Source: JBBKWG01 sp037968835
GTDB lineage: Bacteria; Pseudomonadota; Alphaproteobacteria; Rhodobacterales; Rhodobacteraceae
Assembly: GCA_037968835.1 (NCBI GenBank)
Contig: JBBKWG010000026.1
Location: forward strand, 1-35,310
DNA length: 35,310 bases
Reading direction: 5' to 3'
The translations under genes were made by a program, and so were the position numbers. Of the stretch, positions 26,048 to 33,319 are shown in pieces. Every line of letters starts with the position of its first letter. The first letter of the stretch is position 1. The notes beneath the pieces were generated by a model that did no database searches, had not been told where the DNA came from, and was given only the letters and a program-made list of their open reading frames with translations.

Positions 26048-26074
26048 AAAGGCCGCGCAAGTAGCGCGGCCTTT
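26048..26074 (-). terminator. Terminator after flp1
   Basis: A perfect 11-bp stem AAAGGCCGCGC/GCGCGGCCTTT with a 5-nt loop lies 27 bp after the flp1 stop, followed on the minus strand by GCTGTTTC. It probably gives an abundant short flp1 message, with read-through supplying the rest of the operon. Confidence 0.8.
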
Positions 26075-26101
26075 GAAATTCTTGAGGCGACCGTGCATCA
26101 C

Positions 26102-26287
26102 TTAGTAGGTAGTGGTGACATCGCGTGTCGACATGTGGGTGCTGACCTTGTCGGCCAGGTCCGTCGTGCCGGCACCGACCGAGGTCAATACAGCAATACC
26201 GAGGCCCACGATGGCAGCGGTCAGAACAACCCAGTCGACCGTTACGGCACCGGATTCGTCGTTAAGAAAAGCGTTGAACAGTTTCAT
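26102..26287 (-). CDS. flp: Major Flp-type pilin
   Basis: This 61-residue prepilin has the leader MKLFNAFLNDESG cleaved after Gly13 by the A24 peptidase, then AVTVDWVVLTAAIVGLGIAV as the hydrophobic helix. The remainder (TSVGAGTTDLADKVSTHMST and RDVTTTY) is rich in Ser and Thr. In standard Flp pilins positions +5/+6 are Glu-Tyr; here they are Asp-Trp. GGAGGG lies 6 nt before the ATG, the strongest ribosome site in the locus, which fits a highly made subunit. It is the first gene of the tad operon; a CtrA-type box lies 170 bp upstream and a terminator follows. Confidence 0.9.
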   Translation of the reverse strand: MKLFNAFLNDESGAVTVDWVVLTAAIVGLGIAVLTSVGAGTTDLADKVSTHMSTRDVTTTY

Positions 26288-26642
26288 GTGTGTCCCTCCA
26301 AAGGTGATACGCTCAGTTTCGTCTTACCTTGACGACTGGGCGGATCGGCCTCTCACAATCGATCCATTGCCGTCTTGGCATGGACTTCATATGCACGCTC
26401 AAATGGGGCGAGAGTTTGGCACCCTTCGTACAATTTTGGTGCTTAGTTGAGAACTGGTTAAATTCCATTTAACTACATGAAATCAAACGAAACTATATTT
26501 TATCGCCGCACTATTCAGGAAGCAATGGTGCAGAATTCGCATCACTTTATCCAACCCGTGAACAATCGCAATCTTACGACTGGTCTAGAGGCGTATTATT
26601 TGCGACAGTCCTGACACAAAAGGGACAGGCAGTTCGCACGGG
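26288..26642 (+). other. Divergent intergenic region, 355 bp
   Basis: This is the only gene-free stretch longer than 300 bp. It separates flp1 (minus) from the lytic transglycosylase (plus) and is more AT-rich than its surroundings. It holds a palindromic CtrA-type box at 26457-26473 and a possible plus-strand promoter (TTAACT at 26469-26474, TATATT at 26494-26499, 19-bp spacing). I see no open reading frame with a ribosome site in it. Confidence 0.6.
26457..26473. promoter_or_regulatory. CtrA-type binding site (TTAA-N7-TTAA)
   Basis: GTTAAATTCCATTTAAC is a perfect inverted repeat (7-bp arms, 3-bp centre) and exactly matches TTAA-N7-TTAAC on both strands. This is the binding consensus of the cell-cycle regulator CtrA in alphaproteobacteria. 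It lies about 170 bp from both the flp1 and the lytic transglycosylase starts. Binding itself is not shown. Confidence 0.65.
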
Positions 26643-27554
26643 ATGACGGCAAATTCATTGAAAATGCTCGCGGTGACCTGCGCGTTTGCGGCTGCCGGTC
26701 CGCTTTTGGCGCAGGAAGAACCTGTCGCCGAAGTGCCTGCTGCGTCCAAGATCGGCGGAGATTTCACGTTTCGGCGCGTTTCGATACCGCAGCAAGGTGT
26801 CGTTAAAAGAATTAACGTACAGATAGATCCAAACGCAGACCTTTACCGCCTTACACCCGAAGGTGACTCGCGCCGTCCTGGTGACGCCAGACCCGAAGAG
26901 GCGCTGAATTCGCCCGTCGGCACGGTCCCGGATGGATTGGTGCCCGAGGGCGCGAACGCCTTCGGCTGGTATTGGGATGTCGTGTCCCCTGCGTCGGGTG
27001 TCGATGCGGCGCTGCGATTCCGCGATGCCGTGAGCCTGGTCGAACGCAGTGCCAGCCGTGTCGGCACTCCGCGACTTCAGTCGCTTCGCCGGATCGCGGA
27101 GAGCCACGGCGTCGATATTCTGACCTCGACTATCGGGACGGACGTCTCGCCTGCCTTGGTTCTGGCCGTTATTGCTGTCGAAAGCGCGGGGCGCAGCGAC
27201 GCTGTAAGTCATGCGGGCGCGCAAGGGCTCATGCAGTTGATGCCCGGCACCGCCAAGCGCTTTGGTGTGACCAACAGCATGGACGCCCGTCAGAACATCC
27301 GCGGTGGCGTGGCCTATCTTGATTGGCTGCTGAAAGAGTTCAACCGCGATCCTGTGCTGGCGCTTGCCGGATACAATGCCGGGGAGGGCGCGGTCACCAA
27401 ACATCAGGGCGTGCCGCCTTACGAAGAAACGAGGGGCTATGTGCCCAAGGTACTGGCGGCGTGGACCATCGCACGCGGATTGTGCCTGACGCCGCCAGAG
27501 CTTGTCACCGACGGATGTGTGTTCGTCGGTTCGCAGATGGTGCGCGGCGGCTAG
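26643..27554 (+). CDS. Lytic transglycosylase, SLT domain
   Basis: This 303-residue exported protein has signal peptide MTANSLKMLAVTCAFAAAGP followed by LLAQ; a start at 26664 is also possible, as no strong ribosome site is seen. The C-terminal half (about 165-290) is a Slt70-type domain with catalytic Glu180 in VIAVESAGRSD, then SHAGAQGLMQLMPGTAKRFG and ALAGYNAGEGAV. The N-terminal half is unassigned. It cleaves peptidoglycan glycan strands. Its place opposite flp1, sharing a CtrA-type box, suggests a role in opening the wall for the pilus, as seen for transglycosylases in other envelope-spanning machines (inference). It converges with the DprE2-like gene, sharing a CTAG for both stops. Confidence 0.9.
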   Translation: MTANSLKMLAVTCAFAAAGPLLAQEEPVAEVPAASKIGGDFTFRRVSIPQQGVVKRINVQIDPNADLYRLTPEGDSRRPGDARPEEALNSPVGTVPDGLVPEGANAFGWYWDVVSPASGVDAALRFRDAVSLVERSASRVGTPRLQSLRRIAESHGVDILTSTIGTDVSPALVLAVIAVESAGRSDAVSHAGAQGLMQLMPGTAKRFGVTNSMDARQNIRGGVAYLDWLLKEFNRDPVLALAGYNAGEGAVTKHQGVPPYEETRGYVPKVLAAWTIARGLCLTPPELVTDGCVFVGSQMVRGG

Positions 27555-28288
27555 ATCTTCAGCTTTTTGAAGATCGCCTCGGGAATCAGCCGGATAATCG
27601 TCATGATCGGCCACCAGATCGCTGGCGTGTAGATCACGTTACGCTTCTTGTCGACGGCGCGAAAAATATCCTCGGCGACCTTTTCCGGCTGCGACAGCAG
27701 GGGCAGGGCGTCCATCCCCCAGGTCATTGCAGTATCGACCGTGCCCGGTTTGACGGTCACGACATGAACGCCGGAACGACCGAGCCGATTGCGCAAACCC
27801 GACAGATAGGTGTGAAAGCCAGCTTTCGCGGCTCCGTAGACGTAGTTGCCCAAGCGCCCGCGATCACCTGCAACCGAACCCACGCCGACAATCGTTCCAC
27901 CGCCGCGCAGTTCTACCAGAGGTGCCAGTGCGGACAGAAACTGCGCCGGGCCCGTGAAGCTGTCGATCACGGTTCCCTCGATCAGGGTCGGATCGGCGTC
28001 GATGTCTTCCTGTGGCGGCATCGAGCCCACGAACACCGCCGCGCTTATCGTGCCTTCGATTCCTGCCGCACGTTTCAGGATAGGTTCGAACGACGTGGCC
28101 TTGCGGACATCAAAGGTGAATGTCTCGGCGCGTGGTGCGCCGCGTGCCAGACAATCAGACGCGGTGGCTTTCAAATCAGCGAGATCGCGGCCGGCCAGAA
28201 TTAGTCCGTCTCCGCGCATCGCCGCCTTGCGGGCGAACGCGCGTGCAATTGTCGATGTCGCCCCGATTATGATCCAGGTTTCCGCCAT
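27551..28288 (-). CDS. SDR-family reductase, DprE2-like
   Basis: This 245-residue short-chain dehydrogenase has the Rossmann motif GATSTIARAFARK (9-21), the catalytic Ser138 in VGVGSVAGDRG and YGAAK (Tyr151, Lys155). The tail RNVIYTPAIWWPIMTIIRLI and PEAIFKKLKI matches the membrane-facing end of DprE2 proteins, which reduce decaprenylphosphoryl-2-keto-ribose to the arabinose form with NADH. The start overlaps the stop of the DprE1-like gene (TGATG), with GGAG 7 nt upstream. Next to a DprE1-like gene the functional call is strong as a pair; the lipid and sugar are not proven. Confidence 0.87.
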   Translation of the reverse strand: MAETWIIIGATSTIARAFARKAAMRGDGLILAGRDLADLKATASDCLARGAPRAETFTFDVRKATSFEPILKRAAGIEGTISAAVFVGSMPPQEDIDADPTLIEGTVIDSFTGPAQFLSALAPLVELRGGGTIVGVGSVAGDRGRLGNYVYGAAKAGFHTYLSGLRNRLGRSGVHVVTVKPGTVDTAMTWGMDALPLLSQPEKVAEDIFRAVDKKRNVIYTPAIWWPIMTIIRLIPEAIFKKLKI

Positions 28289-29598
28289 CACACGCTCCTC
28301 AGCTTCAGTCGACGCACCAGATTGGTCGCATAGGCACCTTCGGGGTCTGCCTTGGTGACGGCTTTCAACCACGCCCCATGCTCGGGATACATGCTGCGCA
28401 CAAGGTCAGGTCCCGACAGCGCGTCCTTAGCAAGATAGATGCGGCCGCCCGCTTCGGCGGTCCGCGCTTCAAGCGTTCGTATCACGCGCTCGGCACCGTT
28501 CCGGTTCGGGAAGTCGACAGCGAGCGTATACCCTTCCATCGGGAACGACATATAACCGGCACGTCCCGGCCCCATCCGTTTCAGAACGGCGAGCGGTGAG
28601 GCGAGGCCAGACACCGCGATGTCTTCCAGCATGTCGCGAAGTGCATCGACCGACGTGATCGGAACGACGCACTGGAACTGGTGAAAACCTGACTTGCCAT
28701 ATAGCCGATTCCAGTCGTGGATCTTGTCGAGCGGAAAGAAGAAGTCGTCAATTGGCTTGACCACGGTGCGGCCACGGTCTGGAACGCGGCGCCAATAAGC
28801 GGCATTGAACGTTCGCACGACACCGGGCGACAGCGTAAATCCGGGGGCGTCGAATGGAATACGCTTCGACTTTTTAGGCGGCGGAACCAGCCCGCCCCCG
28901 GTTTCTGCTTCTTCCAGAATGCCGCGTCCAAGCGCGTCGCCTCGCGCGGTGGCGTCGATCCAGCCAACCGAATAGGTCGCGTCCGACGCATCCAGCAGCG
29001 CGATGAATTCGCTCCAGCCGTCGACCCGCCGTTCGGTCACGACTATCACGTCGCCCTTGGCTTTCAGCATCCTCACCTTGACCGACTGGATTGGACCAGT
29101 TTGACCAAGACCGCCCACGGTAGCCTTGAACAGCGCCGCCTGCTTTTGCGAATTGAGCACCTTTGGCCCCTTCGTGGTCATTAGCGTCATTTCGTCGACG
29201 TGGCACCCGAACGATCCGGCGCCGTGGTGGTTCTTGCCGTGAACGTCCATCGCGACCGCACCGCCGATTGTCGCGAAGCCGGTGCCGGGCATGACCGGCG
29301 GCAGCCAGCCTTTTGGCGCGAACAGCCGCGCCAACTGACCAATTTGGGCGCCAGCCTCGACATGAAGCAGCCCGGTCGTTGCGTCAAAGTCCAGAACCCG
29401 GTCCATGCGCGTCATGTCGATGGCCGAACCGCCGTCGTTCAGACAGGCGTCGCCGTAAGAGCGGCACATCCCGATGGCGGGTGCAGGCGCGGTTTTGACG
29501 AGCGCGGCCAATGTCGACGCCCGCTCGGGTCGTGCGACTTTGCCTTGCGCGCGATGAACCCGGCCCCAGCCGGCGTATTCAGTTGATTTCCAGCGCAT
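28288..29598 (-). CDS. FAD-linked oxidase, DprE1-like
   Basis: This 436-residue flavoprotein of the VAO/FAD_binding_4 family has the FAD site block GMCRSYGDACLNDGG, PGTGFATIGGAVAMDVHGKN and HHGAGSFG (VHGKNHHGAGSFG, 119-131), as in DprE1. DprE1 oxidises the 2'-OH of polyprenylphosphoryl-ribose, the first half of its epimerisation to arabinose. The C-terminal region keeps Lys391 in LAKDAL, matching the catalytic Lys of mycobacterial DprE1 (Lys418). The residue matching Cys387 is Ala360 (YTLAVDFP). It overlaps the flippase-like gene by 20 bp and the DprE2-like gene by 1 bp, so the three form one operon. Confidence 0.9.
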   Translation of the reverse strand: MRWKSTEYAGWGRVHRAQGKVARPERASTLAALVKTAPAPAIGMCRSYGDACLNDGGSAIDMTRMDRVLDFDATTGLLHVEAGAQIGQLARLFAPKGWLPPVMPGTGFATIGGAVAMDVHGKNHHGAGSFGCHVDEMTLMTTKGPKVLNSQKQAALFKATVGGLGQTGPIQSVKVRMLKAKGDVIVVTERRVDGWSEFIALLDASDATYSVGWIDATARGDALGRGILEEAETGGGLVPPPKKSKRIPFDAPGFTLSPGVVRTFNAAYWRRVPDRGRTVVKPIDDFFFPLDKIHDWNRLYGKSGFHQFQCVVPITSVDALRDMLEDIAVSGLASPLAVLKRMGPGRAGYMSFPMEGYTLAVDFPNRNGAERVIRTLEARTAEAGGRIYLAKDALSGPDLVRSMYPEHGAWLKAVTKADPEGAYATNLVRRLKLRSV

Positions 29599-30601
29599 GT
29601 GTCGCCTTTTTTGAATGTCGTTCGGCGAACGGGAAGACCAACAGGCCGATTCCGATCGCGAACCATAGCGTTGTGACGCGGATGATCAGGGTTGCCGGCA
29701 GTGCGATATCGAGCGGTACACCCTGAAGCGCGAGCAGCCCGACCATTGCGGCTTCCGCCCCGCCCAAACCGCCGGGAGCGCCGGTCAATCCGCCGGCAAG
29801 CGTTGCGAAGATGAAAATTCCGAGCGCGGCCCAAAGCTCGACACCCGCACCCATCCACATCAGCAACAGATAGAATGCGTAGCCCTCGGCCATCCACCCG
29901 ACAACGCCGAGAGCGCCTGCCGCTAGCAATGTGCCGGGGCCTGTGAAGGACGACAGCGATTTCGCGGCCCGGCGCACGCGCGCGAACAACCGTGGCAACC
30001 GCTTGCCGCTCAAGCGGTGACCTGCGTCCCCGACTGCCTTCAGCAGAACCGGGCGCGTTGCGACTATTGCGGCGATCAGGGCGAGAACCGCCACCGGTGC
30101 CGCGCCTGTCACGCCGGTCATGGATTGCGAGACCGACAGCGCCAGTAGAAGTGCCATTGCGCCAAGATCCGCCGCACGATCGACCAGCACCAGCGGCGCT
30201 GTCTTTTCAAACGGCCACCCAGTTTCGCGCCTGATCCAGCGCATTCGCACCAGTTCACCGACGCGGCCGGGGGTGACAGACATGGCGAATCCACCGAGAA
30301 AATGGCGGATATTCTGCGCGAATCCTGTCGGCAGGTTCAGCCGCCACGCAAAGAGATGCCAGCGCACGCCGCGGAATAGGTAGTTGACGAGACTGAGCGC
30401 GAGCAGGGCGCCCAGTTCGCCCGCCGTCAATCGGGACAGACCGTTCATGGTCTCTTCCCATCCGGTGGCGGCAGCAAGCCCGGCCAGTCCGGCGACGACA
30501 AGAACAACAAGACCTGCGAGCAACGCCACATCGCGCCAGCGCCGCGACGGTGCCGCGGCGCTGGTTACACGAGGGGAATACGGCGGATTGCTCATAGCCA
30601 T
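29579..30601 (-). CDS. Flippase-like membrane protein (UPF0104/YbhN family)
   Basis: This protein of about 340 residues has seven or eight hydrophobic helices, with family motifs NYLFRGVRWHLFAWRL, GGFAMSVTPGRVGELVRMRW and TGAPGGLGGAEAAMVGLLAL. This is the lysylphosphatidylglycerol-synthase membrane domain family; many members sit with genes for lipid-linked sugars and are proposed to move lipids across the membrane. The start at 30601 (or 30595) is preferred because the longer frame adds a non-family segment; no strong ribosome site is visible. With the two DprE-like genes just downstream, it may flip the arabinosyl lipid (inference). Confidence 0.82.
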   Translation of the reverse strand: MAMSNPPYSPRVTSAAAPSRRWRDVALLAGLVVLVVAGLAGLAAATGWEETMNGLSRLTAGELGALLALSLVNYLFRGVRWHLFAWRLNLPTGFAQNIRHFLGGFAMSVTPGRVGELVRMRWIRRETGWPFEKTAPLVLVDRAADLGAMALLLALSVSQSMTGVTGAAPVAVLALIAAIVATRPVLLKAVGDAGHRLSGKRLPRLFARVRRAAKSLSSFTGPGTLLAAGALGVVGWMAEGYAFYLLLMWMGAGVELWAALGIFIFATLAGGLTGAPGGLGGAEAAMVGLLALQGVPLDIALPATLIIRVTTLWFAIGIGLLVFPFAERHSKKATHALEIN

Positions 30602-30701
30602 TGACTGTCGCTTAGAGACAGATTTGGGCAGGAATATGGTGTTGTTTCGAAGGGAAGAACAGTTTTCGTGGCGATTTTGTGCAGATGCACGGTCCACTGT
30701 A

Positions 30702-30992
30702 TCATACGTTGAATGCGTCCGCCCATTCGGAGTGCTTTCGACGCTCTGCGTTCACGAACGGACAAAGCGGAACGATGCGGAATCCCTCGGCGCGGGCGTC
30801 TGCGACCATTCGTTCGACAAGGGCGCGCCCGGCACCGGATGCACGCAATTGGGCAGGTACACCGGTGTGATCGGCAATCACCATCGTCGGTGATGTGATC
30901 GAAAACGTCAGTTCCGCCGCGTCGCCGTCTTTCATCAGGACATAGCGTCCGCGGTTGCCGTCGACTTCCTTGCTGATCTCGAAATCAGACAA
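30702..30992 (-). CDS. Small GNAT-family acetyltransferase (YjdJ type)
   Basis: This protein of about 96 residues belongs to the short GCN5-related group with the core VIADHTGVPAQLRASGAGRA and CPFVNAERRKHSEWADAF, the acetyl-CoA loop and the CPFV motif. No substrate is known for most members. The frame is open to 31088 but the family part begins near TTG at 30992, which has GAGG 6 nt upstream and overlaps the scoB stop by 8 bp; this start is my choice, not certain. Co-translation with scoB is likely. Confidence 0.8.
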   Translation of the reverse strand: MSDFEISKEVDGNRGRYVLMKDGDAAELTFSITSPTMVIADHTGVPAQLRASGAGRALVERMVADARAEGFRIVPLCPFVNAERRKHSEWADAFNV

Positions 30993-31608
30993 CCGTGGCC
31001 TCGGTCGCGTCGCGAATGTCGTCCTTTGTAACCCCGTCCGCACATTCAACGATGTGCAGGCCCTTGTGGGTGACGTCCAGCACGCCAAGATTCGTTATGA
31101 TGCGGTCAACCACACCCTTGCCGGTCAGCGGCAACGTGCATTCCTTCAACACTTTGCTTTCGCCGTGCTTGTTGGTGTGGTCCATGACAACGATCACGCG
31201 ACCGACGCCGGCGACAAGATCCATCGCGCCGCCCATGCCCTTGACCAGCTTGCCGGGGATCATCCAATTCGCCAGATCGCCCTTTTCGCTGACTTCCATC
31301 GCGCCAAGGATCGCGGCTGCGATCTTGCCGCCGCGGATCATGCCGAAGCTGGTCGCACTGTCGAAATAAGCGGTCCGGCTCAGTTCGGTGATCGTCTGCT
31401 TGCCCGCGTTGATCAGGTCTGGGTCTTCTTCGCCCTCGAACGGAAACGGACCCATCCCTAACATGCCATTCTCGGATTGTAGCGTGATGTCCTTGTCGCC
31501 GACGTAGTTCGCAACCAGCGTCGGGATTCCGATGCCGAGGTTGACGTACATGCCGTCTTCAAGTTCCTGCGCGGCCCGTTCGGCCATTTGGTTACGATCC
31601 CAGGGCAT
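30985..31608 (-). CDS. scoB: 3-oxoacid CoA-transferase subunit B
   Basis: This 207-residue beta subunit of succinyl-CoA:3-ketoacid CoA-transferase forms a heteromer with ScoA that moves CoA from succinyl-CoA to acetoacetate in ketone-body and polyhydroxybutyrate breakdown. The catalytic Glu46 lies in LQSENGMLGMGP, and the family blocks YVNLGIGIPTLVANYV, GGKIAAAILGAMEVSEKGD and LPLTGKGVVDRIITNLGV are intact. The start overlaps the scoA stop (TGATG). The related PcaJ (3-oxoadipate) is an alternative, but no aromatic-degradation genes are near. Confidence 0.92.
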   Translation of the reverse strand: MPWDRNQMAERAAQELEDGMYVNLGIGIPTLVANYVGDKDITLQSENGMLGMGPFPFEGEEDPDLINAGKQTITELSRTAYFDSATSFGMIRGGKIAAAILGAMEVSEKGDLANWMIPGKLVKGMGGAMDLVAGVGRVIVVMDHTNKHGESKVLKECTLPLTGKGVVDRIITNLGVLDVTHKGLHIVECADGVTKDDIRDATEATVV

Positions 31609-32312
31609 CAGGCTTCCTCCCGCTTGCGTGTCGTGAGTTGTTCGATGCGCTTTTCGTGCTCGCCCTGGAACATGCGGTGCACATAGATGCCGGGCAGGTG
31701 AATGCAGTCGGGATCAAGCGAGCCGCGCGGGACGATCTCTTCGACCTCGGCCACGCAGACGCGTCCACACATCGCTGCGGGCGGATTGAAATTTCGGGCC
31801 GTTTTGCGGAAGACGAGGTTGCCGGTGTCGTCCGCCTTCCACGCCTTGACGATCGCCAGATCCGCAACGATCCCGCGCTCAAGGATATAGGTCTCGCCGT
31901 CGAAATCCTTGTGCTCCTTGCCCTCGGCAATCACGGTTCCGACGCCGGTCTTGGTGTAGAAACCTGGAATACCACAGCCGCCAGCGCGCATCCGTTCGGC
32001 CAAAGTGCCTTGTGGGTTGAATTCGAGTTCCAATTCGCCGGACAAATATTGGCGCATGAATTCGGCATTCTCGCCGACATAGGACGAGATCATCTTCCTG
32101 ACCTGTCTTGTATGCAAAAGAATGCCGATACCGAAATCATCAACGCCGGCGTTGTTGGATGCGAAGGTCAGATTCTTGACGCCGCTTTCCTTGATCCCCT
32201 GAAGCAGAAGTTCGGGAATGCCGCAAAGGCCGAAGCCGCCGGACGCAATCAGCATATCGTCGTGCAGAAGTCCGTGCAGAGCCTCGGTTGCGTCGGAAAA
32301 GACCTTCTTCAT
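31608..32312 (-). CDS. scoA: 3-oxoacid CoA-transferase subunit A
   Basis: This 234-residue alpha subunit begins MKKVFSDATEAL after GGGAG 7 nt upstream; the longer frame to 32372 lacks family character. The CoA-binding glycine motif is SGGFGLCGIPELLLQGI, followed by SNNAGVDDFGIGILL, GCGIPGFYTKTGVGT and the late PRGSLDPDCIHLPGIYVHRM. Lengths of both subunits fit bacterial SCOT. The genes scoA, scoB and the GNAT gene follow without gaps, with a terminator-like hairpin upstream separating them from the DUF481 gene. Confidence 0.93.
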   Translation of the reverse strand: MKKVFSDATEALHGLLHDDMLIASGGFGLCGIPELLLQGIKESGVKNLTFASNNAGVDDFGIGILLHTRQVRKMISSYVGENAEFMRQYLSGELELEFNPQGTLAERMRAGGCGIPGFYTKTGVGTVIAEGKEHKDFDGETYILERGIVADLAIVKAWKADDTGNLVFRKTARNFNPPAAMCGRVCVAEVEEIVPRGSLDPDCIHLPGIYVHRMFQGEHEKRIEQLTTRKREEA

Positions 32313-32393
32313 GCGCGTGCTCCCTCGCTTCTGCCTGCGTTGTTTCTTGACGCCAGCGTCGGTGGAAGTCAATTGCCGCAGTGCGGCATACGA

Positions 32394-32423
32394 AAGGGGC
32401 GCCAGCTTGCGCTGACGCCCCTT
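32394..32423 (-). terminator. Terminator after the DUF481 gene
   Basis: AAGGGGCG pairs with CGCCCCTT, continued after one mismatch by CAGC/GCTG around a TTGC loop. It lies 37 bp after the DUF481 stop on the minus strand. The T-run after it is short (TTTCG). Confidence 0.75.
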
Positions 32424-32460
32424 ATAAATCTTGCTGTGTCACACGAGGGACGTGGACAGC

Positions 32461-33294
32461 TTAGTTGAACGAATAGACGACCGAGACGCCGAACGTGTTG
32501 TCGGTGCTTTTGAACCCGGGCTCGGGATCGGTGTGGTATTCGGTCAGAACGCTGGTGCGAAGTGCAAGCGCGTCCGTCATCGAAACACTGATGGCCAGGT
32601 CGTTGTAAACAACGGTGTCCGAGCTCGACGTGATGATGTCGGTGTCGTTGGTGAGGAACACGGTGTCGGTCAGCTTCTGAGCGTAATCCGAAGAAAGACC
32701 GAACGCGCCTTCGCTGATGTCAGCCGATGCAACGTCGCTCAGTTCGGCGAAACGATAGCCGGGACCGGCTTGAACCGACCACTGACGATCTGCTTCGTTG
32801 AAGATGCGGTAGCCAGCGCCGAAGCTGACGAACGTGTCGTTCTCGAACGACGAGAACTCATCGACCGAACCCTGAACTTTGGCGAAACCAAAGATAACCG
32901 GTGTCAGGTCACGTGTGTATTCAAACCCGTAGAACAGGCTTTCTTCGTTCTTCGAACCGTCGTCTTCGCCATAGGTGTAGCTCAACTGAAGCTCGTAGCC
33001 GTTGACGCCCTGGACGTAGTTCAGAGCAGTTCCGATACCGACGTCGACGCTGTCGGTGTTGCCCGAGTTCGCGATACCGCGAAGAGCGAACGAACCGGTG
33101 AAACCCTGCGGGCGGCCTTCGTTGCCAAACCGGTCCAGATCGCGGTCGGCATCGTCTTCGATGTCTTCCATCAGATCTTCGATGCGGTCTTCGGCAATGT
33201 TAGTTCCGGAGAATACGTTTTGCGCGGCGGCGGCGGATGCCAGCGTGGTGGCTGCAATTGCGGCGCCAAATACAACGCGGAGAGTGGTGTTCAT
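32461..33294 (-). CDS. DUF481 outer-membrane beta-barrel (YdiY-type)
   Basis: This 277-residue exported protein has signal peptide MNTTLRVVFGAAIAATTLAS ending AAAAQ. An acidic stretch (about 37-55: IEDLMEDIEDDADRDLDRFG) precedes a beta-strand-rich domain starting GFTGSFALRGIANSGNTDSV, the usual beginning of DUF481 (salt-induced outer-membrane protein family). Alternating hydrophobic strands run to the terminal Phe-Asn (VVYSFN), near the typical barrel end. The ATG at 33294 has GGAG 8 nt upstream. It stands alone, with an inverted repeat in its leader and a terminator after it. Function of the family is not known. Confidence 0.85.
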   Translation of the reverse strand: MNTTLRVVFGAAIAATTLASAAAAQNVFSGTNIAEDRIEDLMEDIEDDADRDLDRFGNEGRPQGFTGSFALRGIANSGNTDSVDVGIGTALNYVQGVNGYELQLSYTYGEDDGSKNEESLFYGFEYTRDLTPVIFGFAKVQGSVDEFSSFENDTFVSFGAGYRIFNEADRQWSVQAGPGYRFAELSDVASADISEGAFGLSSDYAQKLTDTVFLTNDTDIITSSSDTVVYNDLAISVSMTDALALRTSVLTEYHTDPEPGFKSTDNTFGVSVVYSFN

Positions 33295-33319
33295 TTCAGT
33301 TACTCCAATCAAGAGAAGG

